Assembly: GCA_046295215.1 (NCBI GenBank)
Contig: JBKBNP010000005.1
Location: 1 to 64,000, forward strand
DNA from: Szabonella sp046295215
Lineage (GTDB): Bacteria; Pseudomonadota; Alphaproteobacteria; Rhodobacterales; Rhodobacteraceae
Length of the DNA: 64,000 nucleotides
Direction: 5' to 3'
Shown here: piece by piece, positions 8,369 through 16,471 of the stretch
Layout of the letters: the number at the start of each line of letters is the position of its first letter
Numbering within the stretch: the first letter of the stretch is position 1
The notes under the pieces: generated by a model
What the model saw: only the letters and a program-made list of their open reading frames with translations
What the model was told of the DNA's origin: nothing
Databases searched by the model: none
Program-made: the position numbers and the translations under genes

Positions 8369-8599
8369 ACCGGCCTCCTCCTGACTGCGTTCCGCCATGG
8401 GTAGCAGCGACATGCCCTGCCCGAAAGCCCTGCTGCATGATTCTGCCGGATTTGCCATTGCGTCGACAACAGTCGCCCTGATCCGACCCCGCCGTTTCCT
8501 GTCCGGAAGGACGCCCCCCGTGCGGTTTGACCTGCCCCCCAGTCACCTGATAGCCTTGGATACGATGGTGGGGGCCATCCACGAGATTGCCGGACAGCG

Positions 8600-9628
8600 A
8601 TGGACCTCACAATGACCGAACGCCCCGCCCCTGACGCATCGCTCCTGCCCGGGCAGGTCTGTCAGGTCTTTGTCGCACACGACTTCTACGTCAGCACAGG
8701 GGTCAACCTGCAAGACGCGCTCGGCGCCCCCGAGGAGGTCTGCGAGGGCGATATTTATCAACTGGATGCGGAGGCCAGACCCGCCCGGCTCCTGTTGTCA
8801 CGCGGCGAAGGCTCCCAGTCGGTCGCAGCGGGATCCGACATCGGCCATCCGGCGGAACCCGTGCGCCTGCTGGCGCGCTATACGATGCTGTCGCAGGACG
8901 CCGAGAAGGTCGATCTTCTGTTGTTGTATCTGGAGCAGAGCGACCTGCGGTTGCTCTTGCCGCTCTCCCCGATCGGCGCGCGTCTCGAATATACGCTGAT
9001 TTCCGTCGATCGCGCCCCGGCCGGAAACCGCCTGTCCGACCTGCTCTGCATTTCCTTCGCGCGCGGCACGATGATCACGCTCGGCGATGGCAGCCAATGC
9101 GCAATCGAGGATCTGGAGCCCGGAGTTCGTTTGCTGACGCGCGATCACGGCCCGCAACCGCTGCGCTGGCTGGGCCGCGCCACGATGCGCGCGGTGGGGT
9201 CGGTGGCACCGGTCGTCATCCCGCGCGGCGTGATGGGCAATGAGGGCGATCTGATCGTGAGCCCGCATCACCGGATGTTCCTCTACCAGCGCCACCGGGA
9301 TGAAGCGCTCGGCACCTCGGAACTGCTGGTGCAGGCCAAACACCTCGTCGATGGCGAGACCATTTTCATCCGCGAGGGTGGCGTGATCGACTATTTCAGC
9401 CTCGTGTTTGACCGGCATGAAATCATCTATGCCGAAGGTATTCCTGCCGAAAGCCTCATGGTCACGGAGGCCACGCTGTCGCGCCTGCCCCCCGATCTCG
9501 CACAAGAGGTCAAGACCCGCTTCCCCGGGCTGAACCAGAACCAGCATTTCGGCACCGAGGCCGGGCGCGGATTGATGGACCGGATTGGCCGCCAGACCCT
9601 CCGCGCCGGGACGAGGCGCCGCCCCTGA
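8600..9628 (+). CDS. Hint-domain (Hint_2) protein
   Basis: Protein of 342 residues. The first ~145 residues have no family I recognise. From Cys150 a Hint fold can be followed: ISFARGTMITLGDG, IEDLEPGVRLLTRDHG, QPLRWLGR, then VSPHHRMF, LVQAKHLVDG, and FDRHEIIYAEGIPAES. These are hallmarks of the Hint_2 domains common in Rhodobacterales, related to the autoprocessing domains of inteins and hedgehog proteins. Whether it self-cleaves is unknown; the residue at the expected nucleophile position is Cys. It is transcribed towards prfC with about 60 bases between them. An alternative ATG lies four codons downstream (MTERPAP). Confidence 0.85.
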   Translation: MDLTMTERPAPDASLLPGQVCQVFVAHDFYVSTGVNLQDALGAPEEVCEGDIYQLDAEARPARLLLSRGEGSQSVAAGSDIGHPAEPVRLLARYTMLSQDAEKVDLLLLYLEQSDLRLLLPLSPIGARLEYTLISVDRAPAGNRLSDLLCISFARGTMITLGDGSQCAIEDLEPGVRLLTRDHGPQPLRWLGRATMRAVGSVAPVVIPRGVMGNEGDLIVSPHHRMFLYQRHRDEALGTSELLVQAKHLVDGETIFIREGGVIDYFSLVFDRHEIIYAEGIPAESLMVTEATLSRLPPDLAQEVKTRFPGLNQNQHFGTEAGRGLMDRIGRQTLRAGTRRRP

Positions 9629-9687
9629 CCCTGTCCGCGCCCCGCCGGACAGTGGACTGTCCGCGCGCTTTGCGCTATGGCGCGGCC

Positions 9688-11286
9688 ATGCTGGACAATC
9701 GCCCCTCCCTTCCGCCCGAAATCGCCCGCCGCCGGACCTTTGCGATCATCTCGCATCCCGATGCGGGCAAGACCACGCTGACCGAAAAATTCCTGCTGTT
9801 CGGCGGCGCGATCCAGATGGCCGGACAGGTGCGCGCCAAGGGCGACGCGCGGCGGGCGCGGTCGGATTTCATGCAGTTGGAAAAGGACCGGGGCATTTCG
9901 GTTTCGGCCTCGGCCATGTCCTTCGATTACGGCCAATACCGCTTCAATCTGGTGGACACGCCCGGCCACTCCGATTTTTCCGAGGACACCTATCGCACGC
10001 TGACGGCCGTGGATGCCGCGATCATGGTGATCGACGGGGCCAAGGGGGTGGAAAGCCAGACCCGCAAACTGTTCGAGGTGTGCCGGTTGCGCGATCTGCC
10101 GATCCTGACCTTCTGCAACAAGATGGACCGCGAAAGCCGCGACACGTTCGAGATCATCGACGAGATCCAGGAAAACCTCGCCATTGACGTGACCCCTGCA
10201 AGCTGGCCCATCGGGGTGGGGCGTGATTTCGTGGGTGCCTATGACCTCTTGCATGACCGGCTGGAAATCATGGATCGCGCCGACCGCAACCGCGTGGCGG
10301 AATCGATCCAGATTTCCGGGCTGGACGATCCGAAACTGGCCGAGCATGTGCCCGAGGAACTTCTCAGGAAGTTCCGCGAAGAGCTTGAAATGGCGCGGGA
10401 ACTTTTGCCTGCCTTTGACCGCGAGGCATTCCTGAACGGCTCGATGACGCCGATCTGGTTCGGATCGGCGATCAATTCCTTCGGGGTGCGCGAATTGATG
10501 GACGGCATGGGCGAATATGGCCCCGAGCCGCAACCGCAAAAGGCAACCGAACGCCAGATTTCCCCTGATGAAACAACGGTTACCGGTTTTGTGTTCAAGG
10601 TTCAGGCGAACATGGACCCCAAGCATCGCGACCGCGTGGCTTTTGTGCGCCTTGCCTCGGGCCATTTCGAACGTGGCATGAAGCTGAACCATGTGCGCAG
10701 CAAGAAAACCATGTCGGTGACGAACCCGGTGCTGTTCCTCGCCGCCGACCGCGAACTGGCCGAAGAGGCCTGGGCCGGCGACATCATCGGCATCCCGAAC
10801 CATGGCCAGTTGCGCATCGGCGACGCGCTGACCGAGGGCGAGGCGCTGCGCTTCACCGGCATCCCCTCCTTCGCGCCGGAACTGCTGCAAGGCGTGCGGG
10901 CGATGGACCCGTTGAAGGCCAAGCATCTGGAAAAGGCCCTGATGCAGTTTTCCGAAGAAGGGGCTGCCAAGGTGTTCAAGCCGATGATCGGGTCCGGCTT
11001 CATCGTCGGCGTGGTCGGTGCGCTGCAATTCGATGTTCTGGCGAGCCGGATCGAACTGGAATACGGCCTGCCGGTGCGGTTCGAACCCTCGCCCTTCTCC
11101 TCGGCCCGCTGGGTGCAGGGGCCGAAGGCAGAAATGGAAAAGCTCATCAATATCAACAAGCAGCATATCGCCACGGACCATGACGGCGACACGGTGTTCC
11201 TGACGCGCCTGCAATGGGACATCGACCGCGTGATCCGCGACTATCCAGACCTGCGCCTGACGGCGACCAAGGAAATGATGGTCTGA
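9688..11286 (+). CDS. prfC: Peptide chain release factor 3
   Basis: Translational GTPase of 532 residues that recycles RF1 and RF2 from the ribosome after termination; E. coli RF3 has 529. The G domain shows the P-loop HPDAGKTT (residues 23-30), DTPGHSDFSEDTYRTL and FCNKMD. Further RF3 traits are the VRAKGDARRARSDFMQ switch region and SVSASAMSFDY. The ATG of MLDNRPSLPP was chosen because it matches the usual RF3 start; an in-frame ATG 12 codons upstream gives an N-terminus that looks unrelated. Monocistronic by position. Confidence 0.96.
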   Translation: MLDNRPSLPPEIARRRTFAIISHPDAGKTTLTEKFLLFGGAIQMAGQVRAKGDARRARSDFMQLEKDRGISVSASAMSFDYGQYRFNLVDTPGHSDFSEDTYRTLTAVDAAIMVIDGAKGVESQTRKLFEVCRLRDLPILTFCNKMDRESRDTFEIIDEIQENLAIDVTPASWPIGVGRDFVGAYDLLHDRLEIMDRADRNRVAESIQISGLDDPKLAEHVPEELLRKFREELEMARELLPAFDREAFLNGSMTPIWFGSAINSFGVRELMDGMGEYGPEPQPQKATERQISPDETTVTGFVFKVQANMDPKHRDRVAFVRLASGHFERGMKLNHVRSKKTMSVTNPVLFLAADRELAEEAWAGDIIGIPNHGQLRIGDALTEGEALRFTGIPSFAPELLQGVRAMDPLKAKHLEKALMQFSEEGAAKVFKPMIGSGFIVGVVGALQFDVLASRIELEYGLPVRFEPSPFSSARWVQGPKAEMEKLININKQHIATDHDGDTVFLTRLQWDIDRVIRDYPDLRLTATKEMMV

Positions 11287-11330
11287 CGGTGCCCCTACCC
11301 TCTGCCCCGGACCTCGTGGCAGGTGAGTCA

Positions 11331-11379
11331 CGTTTTGTGCCCGTTTGCCTTCGATTCTAACCGAACGGTGGACAAAACG
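11331..11379. repeat. Long imperfect inverted repeat upstream of the glycan-like cluster
   Basis: CGTTTTGT (11331-11338) pairs perfectly with ACAAAACG (11372-11379), and an inner CCGTT (11341-11345) can pair with AACGG (11364-11368). The arms can form a stem-loop of about 49 bases in the AT-richer gap between prfC and the methyltransferase gene. It may act as prfC terminator or as an operator for the downstream operon; no T-run follows. Confidence 0.45.
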
Positions 11380-11427
11380 CCGTCAAATCCGCATCCTGCC
11401 CCAAAATACAAAAAACCGAGGCAGTAA

Positions 11428-12054
11428 ATGTTGAAGCAGACTCCGCCCAAGGGTGACACATATTACAAGGGCCGCGCGCAGAATTACGAAAAGCGCCGCC
11501 TGAAACAGGAATGGTGGCATGTCGAACAGCGCGAGATGAAATCGCTGCTGGAGGGCCTGCCCCGCAACCTGAAGGTTGTCGATATTCCCTTCGGAACCGG
11601 GCGTTTCGTGCCCTTCTATGCAGAACTGGGCCATGAGATCCACGGTCTGGACGCTTCGGGCGACATGATCGAGGCCGCGCGCGCGACGCTTGGAAAACTT
11701 TACGACAAATGCAGTTGCACCGTGGGTGATGCCGCGGCCCTGCCCTATGAAAACGGCGCTTTCGACCTCGTGGTCTCCACCCGTTTCCTGCGCGACATCG
11801 TGACCTTCGGCATGGCAAAGCAGATGCTGGCCGAAATGGCGCGGGTCACCTCGAAATATGCCATTCTGCAACTGGGAAATTCGCTCAAAGGGACGCGCAT
11901 GCCCGAGGATGACGAGGTCATGGGGGGCAATCTGTCACGCGCCGGGGTGGACAAGCTGCTGAAATCCCATGGCCTGAAGGTGCGCGACCGGCGTCTTGTG
12001 AAGTCGGATGAGGAAGTGGGAGAGATCCACCACATCCTGTGCGAAAAGACCTGA
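11428..12054 (+). CDS. Class I SAM-dependent methyltransferase
   Basis: Protein of 208 residues with a Methyltransf_11-like fold. Motif I is VVDIPFGTGRFV (residues 50-61), followed by GHEIHGLDASGDMIEAAR (acidic residue at the end of strand 2) and the post-I region DAAALPYENGAFDLVVSTRFL. The N-terminus is basic (KGRAQNYEKRRLKQEWWH). It is the first gene of a tight plus-strand cluster: the P-loop gene begins three bases after its stop. The substrate is not evident; in some glycan loci such enzymes modify sugars or lipids. Start ATG is preceded by GAGGCAG. Confidence 0.85.
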   Translation: MLKQTPPKGDTYYKGRAQNYEKRRLKQEWWHVEQREMKSLLEGLPRNLKVVDIPFGTGRFVPFYAELGHEIHGLDASGDMIEAARATLGKLYDKCSCTVGDAAALPYENGAFDLVVSTRFLRDIVTFGMAKQMLAEMARVTSKYAILQLGNSLKGTRMPEDDEVMGGNLSRAGVDKLLKSHGLKVRDRRLVKSDEEVGEIHHILCEKT

Positions 12055-12057
12055 GCC

Positions 12058-12816
12058 ATGATGGTGGAATTCGTCGGATTGCCCGGTTGCGGCAAGACGA
12101 CACTGACAGCTTCGCTGGAGCGGCGGCTCGCCGCTGCCGGGGTCCGTGCCCAGGGCCTGCGCAACGCCACCAAGTCGATCATGGCGCAGGAGCAGGCAAG
12201 GATCGGGTTCATCCGGCACCGGCCCGAACGCATCAGCCTTTACGGCCTGTGCCTTTTCGCCCGGTCGGCCCCTGCCCTGCATGACTGGGTGGTGCGCACC
12301 AGCCATGGTGAATTCACCACGCTGATCTGGAACATGGAGGCGATGTCACAACTGGGCATCGTCGGATCGCTTGGGCCTTCCGATCTCGTGGTTCTGAATG
12401 ACGAGGGGTTCCTGCAACGGCTGGCCAGCAATTTCATCGCCGATCCCGACGACCCGACGCTGCCCGGCATTATCAGCCATGTCCCCCCCGAGATTCTGAC
12501 CGTCTCGATCCGGATAAGCCCCGATCAGGCGCTGGACCGCGCACGCGGACGCCGCAAGGGCATCCCTCTCATCCTTCGGGCGCAGGGGGACGAAGAGGTC
12601 AGGCAAGGCTTTGCCCGTTTCGAGCAGGCGATTGAAAACGCCGTGTCCTGCCGGCAGGCGCAGGGTTGTGCGGTGCTGGAACTCGACGGGAACCTTCACC
12701 CGGATATGGCGGTAGCGACGGTGATGGACTGGCTCTCCCCCCGGATCGACGCGGTCCGTGCGCGGCAGGCCGCAGCTCCGCTGGTCCGGGTCAAACGCAA
12801 GCGGGCCCCGGAATGA
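12058..12816 (+). CDS. P-loop NTPase of unknown substrate
   Basis: Protein of 252 residues starting with a Walker A motif, VEFVGLPGCGKTTLTASLE, at residues 3-21. An acidic segment (LVVLNDEGFLQR) could supply Walker B. The overall pattern resembles small-molecule or nucleotide kinases, with an Arg-rich lid-like region (ALDRARGRRKGIP). No specific family is recognised. The gene lies three bases after the methyltransferase and overlaps the next gene by four bases (ATGA), so it is surely co-translated with them. Role in glycan or metabolite phosphorylation is only a guess from the context. Confidence 0.75.
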   Translation: MMVEFVGLPGCGKTTLTASLERRLAAAGVRAQGLRNATKSIMAQEQARIGFIRHRPERISLYGLCLFARSAPALHDWVVRTSHGEFTTLIWNMEAMSQLGIVGSLGPSDLVVLNDEGFLQRLASNFIADPDDPTLPGIISHVPPEILTVSIRISPDQALDRARGRRKGIPLILRAQGDEEVRQGFARFEQAIENAVSCRQAQGCAVLELDGNLHPDMAVATVMDWLSPRIDAVRARQAAAPLVRVKRKRAPE

Positions 12817-13577
12817 CCGCCCCCGCCCAAAGCTATCCCGACGCCCCTGAAAGCCTGATCCGGCAATGGAACCGGCGCCGGGGGCCGCTGACCTTTGCGC
12901 CGGGGGAATCGCTGCCGCCGACAGATTGCGATCTCGCCGCACTGGCGGGCAGGATGCTGACCGCAGCCTCCGAACCACCACCGGAGGGGGCCAGCCGTCA
13001 CGCGCAAAAGAAACATGAGCTGGAACAGGATCTTGCAGGAAAAAGTGAACTTGCCCTGCTCAATGGCCTCCTGATCGCACATTTGCGCAAACGGCGCTTT
13101 CCGGCACACGCGCCGGCGCTGTTCCACCGGATATGGCGCGAAGAGGCCGCCAGATTGCTGGATGAACTTTCGACCCGCTGGCTGATCTCTTCGGTCATCA
13201 CCTTTGCCGAGGCGGGCAAAACCGAGGACGAGCGCAGCCTTGGTCGCGAAATGGGGATGCTGTTTTCCGTGATGAAGCTTTACGAATACGAACGGCTCTA
13301 CAGCGGCCTGCCCCCGGAAAAGCCCTTTGCCCTGCGCAACCGGATCGCGGCCGACCTGCCGCTTGACATGCCGGGGTTTTCTCTTGTTTCCGGGGGGTTG
13401 GACATCAATCTTCTGGCACCGATCTGGGAACGGGCACAGCGGCAGCCGGTCCTGGGGCCGCTGGCCTGTCATCTTCTGGACAAGCTCAACGCCGATCCGG
13501 GCACGCTTTTCCGCCGCATCGGCGCGATGCGAGAGATCAAGCGCGCGCGTCTCGCCGCCCGCAGGGCAGAAGGGTAA
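12813..13577 (+). CDS. Hypothetical cytosolic protein in glycosyltransferase cluster
   Basis: I do not recognise this 254-residue protein. It has no signal peptide and no clear membrane segment. The sequence is rich in Arg, Leu and Ala and looks helical; a central region reads STRWLISSVITFAEAGKTED, and the middle contains MGMLFSVMKLYEYERLYSG. The start ATG overlaps the stop of the P-loop gene (ATGA), and the glycosyltransferase starts three bases after its stop. The gene is therefore a constitutive member of this four-gene unit. Confidence 0.7.
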   Translation: MTAPAQSYPDAPESLIRQWNRRRGPLTFAPGESLPPTDCDLAALAGRMLTAASEPPPEGASRHAQKKHELEQDLAGKSELALLNGLLIAHLRKRRFPAHAPALFHRIWREEAARLLDELSTRWLISSVITFAEAGKTEDERSLGREMGMLFSVMKLYEYERLYSGLPPEKPFALRNRIAADLPLDMPGFSLVSGGLDINLLAPIWERAQRQPVLGPLACHLLDKLNADPGTLFRRIGAMREIKRARLAARRAEG

Positions 13578-13580
13578 CCA

Positions 13581-14585
13581 ATGCGCGCCTGTCTCATCAC
13601 CACCGCCAAGAACGAAGCGCCCTATTTTCTGGAATGGGTCGCGCATCACCTTGAAGTCGGGTTCACCGACATCGTGATCTTCCAGAATGACAGCGATGAT
13701 CTGACCCATGAAACGCTGTCCTGCCTGCGCGACATCGGGGCGATCCAGTATTTCTACAACAAGGCCGGGCCCGGCCAGCATCAGGTCCGCGCCTACACGC
13801 GGGGCGCATCGCTCGAGCAGTATCATGCCGCTGACTGGGCCATGGCTCTGGATATGGACGAGTTTCTGGTGGTCAAATGTGGCGACGGGCGGCTGTCCGA
13901 CCTGATGACCGCGATTCTCGACAAGGATGTGCTGCGGCTCAACTGGCGGATCTTCGGGTCGTCCTTTCACGAGGTTCTGTCAGAGGATCTGGTGACCGAC
14001 CGGTTCCGTCTGGCAAACCGTCAGCTTGGCAGGGAGGAACAGTTCGGCGCCTATAAATGCCTGTTCCGGCCCGGGCATTTCGCCCGTCCCGGCATCCACC
14101 AGCCGAACAATTGCAAGGTCGACCCCGAAAGCCTGCGCTACGCCAACGGCTCCGGGCTGGTGGAGCCCGACTATCGCGTGATGAATTACAACTCGACCGA
14201 CCCGGGCGGCTGCCGTCATGCGCAGATCAACCATTACATCGTCCGCGATCTGGCGAGTTTCATGCTGAAATCCGTGCGCGGGTCGGCACATCAGGCCGGG
14301 CGCACCATCGGGCATCGCTACTGGACGCAGCGCAACATGAACTTTGCCCGCGACGACGCGATGGACCCCTGGCTGCCGCGCATCCGGGCCCGGATGGCTG
14401 CTCTCGATGCCGCCTCGGAAGGCAAGTTGATGCGGTTGCGGCAGGTCTCGACCTTCACGCATCTGGCGCGCTATTACACCATGCTTCAGGAAAAACGCTT
14501 CAGGGCGTTCCGGCAATTCTGCCTTGATCGGCCCAATGCCGTGGATCACTACCAGATGAAACTCGATCAGGCGGCCGCAGAATGA
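13581..14585 (+). CDS. Glycosyltransferase family 2-like protein (Glyco_tranf_2_4)
   Basis: Predicted glycosyltransferase of 334 residues. It starts with the nucleotide-sugar fold motif RACLITTAKNEAPYFLEWVAH and contains a metal-binding DxD (Asp91-Met-Asp93) in ALDMDEFLVV. The NEAPYFLEWVAHH signature and the later H-rich segment (CRHAQINHYIV) fit the Glyco_tranf_2_4/GT92-like group common in Rhodobacterales. No membrane helices are apparent, so it probably acts on the cytosolic face. It ends the methyltransferase-P-loop-unknown-GT unit; the acceptor is unknown. Confidence 0.85.
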   Translation: MRACLITTAKNEAPYFLEWVAHHLEVGFTDIVIFQNDSDDLTHETLSCLRDIGAIQYFYNKAGPGQHQVRAYTRGASLEQYHAADWAMALDMDEFLVVKCGDGRLSDLMTAILDKDVLRLNWRIFGSSFHEVLSEDLVTDRFRLANRQLGREEQFGAYKCLFRPGHFARPGIHQPNNCKVDPESLRYANGSGLVEPDYRVMNYNSTDPGGCRHAQINHYIVRDLASFMLKSVRGSAHQAGRTIGHRYWTQRNMNFARDDAMDPWLPRIRARMAALDAASEGKLMRLRQVSTFTHLARYYTMLQEKRFRAFRQFCLDRPNAVDHYQMKLDQAAAE

Positions 14586-14636
14586 TTGACCCGTCACATC
14601 GGCTTTGCTTTCAGGACGCGGGAAACGGCAGGGAAC

Positions 14637-14665
14637 TTGACCTTTGCGGACTTTCGCGCTAATGG
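14637..14665 (+). promoter_or_regulatory. Candidate sigma-70 promoter of the DEAD-box helicase gene
   Basis: TTGACC (14637-14642) and TAATGG (14660-14665) are separated by 17 bases. The match to the -35 is five of six; the -10 is weak. Transcription from here would leave a 5' leader of about 95 bases before the helicase ATG, a length often seen for cold-regulated RNA helicase genes. Inference from spacing only. Confidence 0.4.
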
Positions 14666-14767
14666 CATCCGGTCCGGGGAAATTCCCCGGCCAAGACGCC
14701 GGGACGCCCGGACAAGTTGCGTCCCTTCCCTTCCTTTGCGGTCCGACGCCGCAATCACAGGACGCCT

Positions 14768-16369
14768 ATGACCAATTTTTCCGACCTCGCGCTGGACCCG
14801 CGCGTTCTCAAGGCCGTTGCAGAAGCAGGCTATGAAACCCCCACCCCGATTCAGGCGCAGGCGATTCCGCATGCGCTGGAGGGCCGTGACATTCTGGGCA
14901 TCGCCCAGACCGGCACCGGCAAGACCGCCAGCTTCACGCTGCCGATGATCACGCTGCTGTCCAAGGGACGCGCACGCGCCCGGATGCCGCGCAGCCTCGT
15001 GCTGGCACCGACGCGGGAACTGGCCGCCCAGGTGGCCGAGAATTTCGAGATCTACGCCAAGCACACCAAGCTCACCAAGGCGCTGCTGATCGGCGGCGTG
15101 GCCTTTGGCGAACAGGACAAGCTGATCGACCGCGGCGTTGACGTGCTGATCGCGACCCCCGGCCGACTGCTCGACCATTTCGAGCGCGGCAAACTCCTGC
15201 TCAACGGCGTGCAGATCATGGTGGTGGACGAGGCTGACCGCATGCTCGACATGGGCTTCATCCCTGACATCGAGAAAATCTTCAGCCTGACGCCCTTCAC
15301 CCGGCAGACCTTCTTCTATTCCGCCACGATGGCCCCGGAAATCGAGCGGATCACCAACACCTTCCTGTCGTCGGCCGTCAAGATCGAGGTGGCACGGCAG
15401 GCCACATCCTCCGAGACCATCGAACAGGCCCTGATCGAGGTGATACCGTCCCGCAAGGATCGCAGCTTTGCCGACAAGCGGTCGGTACTGCGCGCGCTGA
15501 TCCGTCAGGAGGGCGAATCCTGCACCAATGCAATCATCTTCTGCAACCGCAAGATGGATGTGGATGTTGTCGCGAAATCCCTGAAGCAGCACGGCTTCAA
15601 CGCCTCGCCCATCCATGGCGACCTTGACCAGTCGGTGCGCACCCGCACGCTGGACGGGTTCCGCGACGGTTCGGTGCATCTGCTTGTGGCTTCCGACGTT
15701 GCGGCACGCGGTCTCGACATTCCGGCCGTCAGCCATGTGTTCAACTTCGATGTGCCGAGCCACCCCGAGGATTATGTCCATCGCATCGGGCGGACCGGGC
15801 GCGCAGGGCGCAAGGGCAAGGCCTTCACGATTTCCGTGCCGTCTGACGGGAAGTATCTGGCCGCCATCGAATCGCTGGTGAAACAACCGATTCCGCGCGG
15901 CACCCTGCCCGAAGGGTTCACGCCCGAGGAAGCGGGCCCTGCCCCCGAACGCCGCGGCGATGCCGAGACAGGCCCCGCGAAACGCAGCCGCGGACGTGTC
16001 GGGCGCGGGCGAGGGGCGCGGGACGAGGATGCACCCCGGAAAGCCGAGGCGAGCATTGATCCGCCTGTGACCGAAGTGACCACCGCCCCCGTCGAAGCCG
16101 CCCCCCAGCCCGAGGCTCCGGCCGCCCCGCCCCCCGAAAGCGGACAGGACCGGGCAGAACGTCCGGCAGCGTCGCGCGACGACCGGCGAGGTGGTCGCCG
16201 CGAGGATCGTCGTGACGACCGGCGCGACGACCGCAGGGACCGTCGCGAGGATCGCGTGGTCGGAATGGGCGACCATGTGCCGGATTTCATCCTGCGCAGC
16301 TTCCGCATTTCCACCGCGACACCGGATGACGCAACCGAGGAAGAGAGCGAAGCGGTTCACGGCAACTGA
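14768..16369 (+). CDS. DEAD-box ATP-dependent RNA helicase (RhlE-like)
   Basis: RNA helicase of 533 residues. All motifs are in order: Q motif TPTPIQAQAIP, motif I AQTGTGKT, Ia PTRELAAQ, Ib TPGRLLDH, II DEADRMLD, III SATM, V ASDVAARGLD and VI HRIGRTGRAGR. From about residue 395 a low-complexity tail rich in Arg, Asp, Pro and Glu follows, with RRDDRRDDRRD repeats, typical of RNA-binding tails of RhlE-like enzymes. The ATG was chosen because AGGACG lies just upstream and the protein begins MTNFSDLAL; an ATG 17 codons upstream is less likely. Transcription ends at the strong stem-loop downstream. Confidence 0.93.
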   Translation: MTNFSDLALDPRVLKAVAEAGYETPTPIQAQAIPHALEGRDILGIAQTGTGKTASFTLPMITLLSKGRARARMPRSLVLAPTRELAAQVAENFEIYAKHTKLTKALLIGGVAFGEQDKLIDRGVDVLIATPGRLLDHFERGKLLLNGVQIMVVDEADRMLDMGFIPDIEKIFSLTPFTRQTFFYSATMAPEIERITNTFLSSAVKIEVARQATSSETIEQALIEVIPSRKDRSFADKRSVLRALIRQEGESCTNAIIFCNRKMDVDVVAKSLKQHGFNASPIHGDLDQSVRTRTLDGFRDGSVHLLVASDVAARGLDIPAVSHVFNFDVPSHPEDYVHRIGRTGRAGRKGKAFTISVPSDGKYLAAIESLVKQPIPRGTLPEGFTPEEAGPAPERRGDAETGPAKRSRGRVGRGRGARDEDAPRKAEASIDPPVTEVTTAPVEAAPQPEAPAAPPPESGQDRAERPAASRDDRRGGRREDRRDDRRDDRRDRREDRVVGMGDHVPDFILRSFRISTATPDDATEEESEAVHGN

Positions 16370-16395
16370 CCCGGCCCGAACCCGAGCGACCCAAC

Positions 16396-16429
16396 GAAGA
16401 AGGGCAGCCCCACAGGGCTGCCCTTCTTC
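16396..16429. terminator. Bidirectional intrinsic terminator
   Basis: A perfect 15-base-pair stem (GAAGAAGGGCAGCCC paired with GGGCTGCCCTTCTTC) closes a CACA loop. It sits between the convergent helicase and rnj genes, so it can stop transcription from both sides. The A/T-rich ends of the stem give short T-runs in both orientations. Confidence 0.92.
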
Positions 16430-16471
16430 ATTCCGCCAAGGCCCCTCCCGGTCAGACTGAGCGCCGTCCGG

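Noticed and set aside
9427..11331. A 634-codon minus-strand frame
   Set aside because: Antisense to prfC, whose motifs are complete.
14594..16360. A 588-codon minus-strand frame
   Set aside because: Antisense to the DEAD-box helicase gene.
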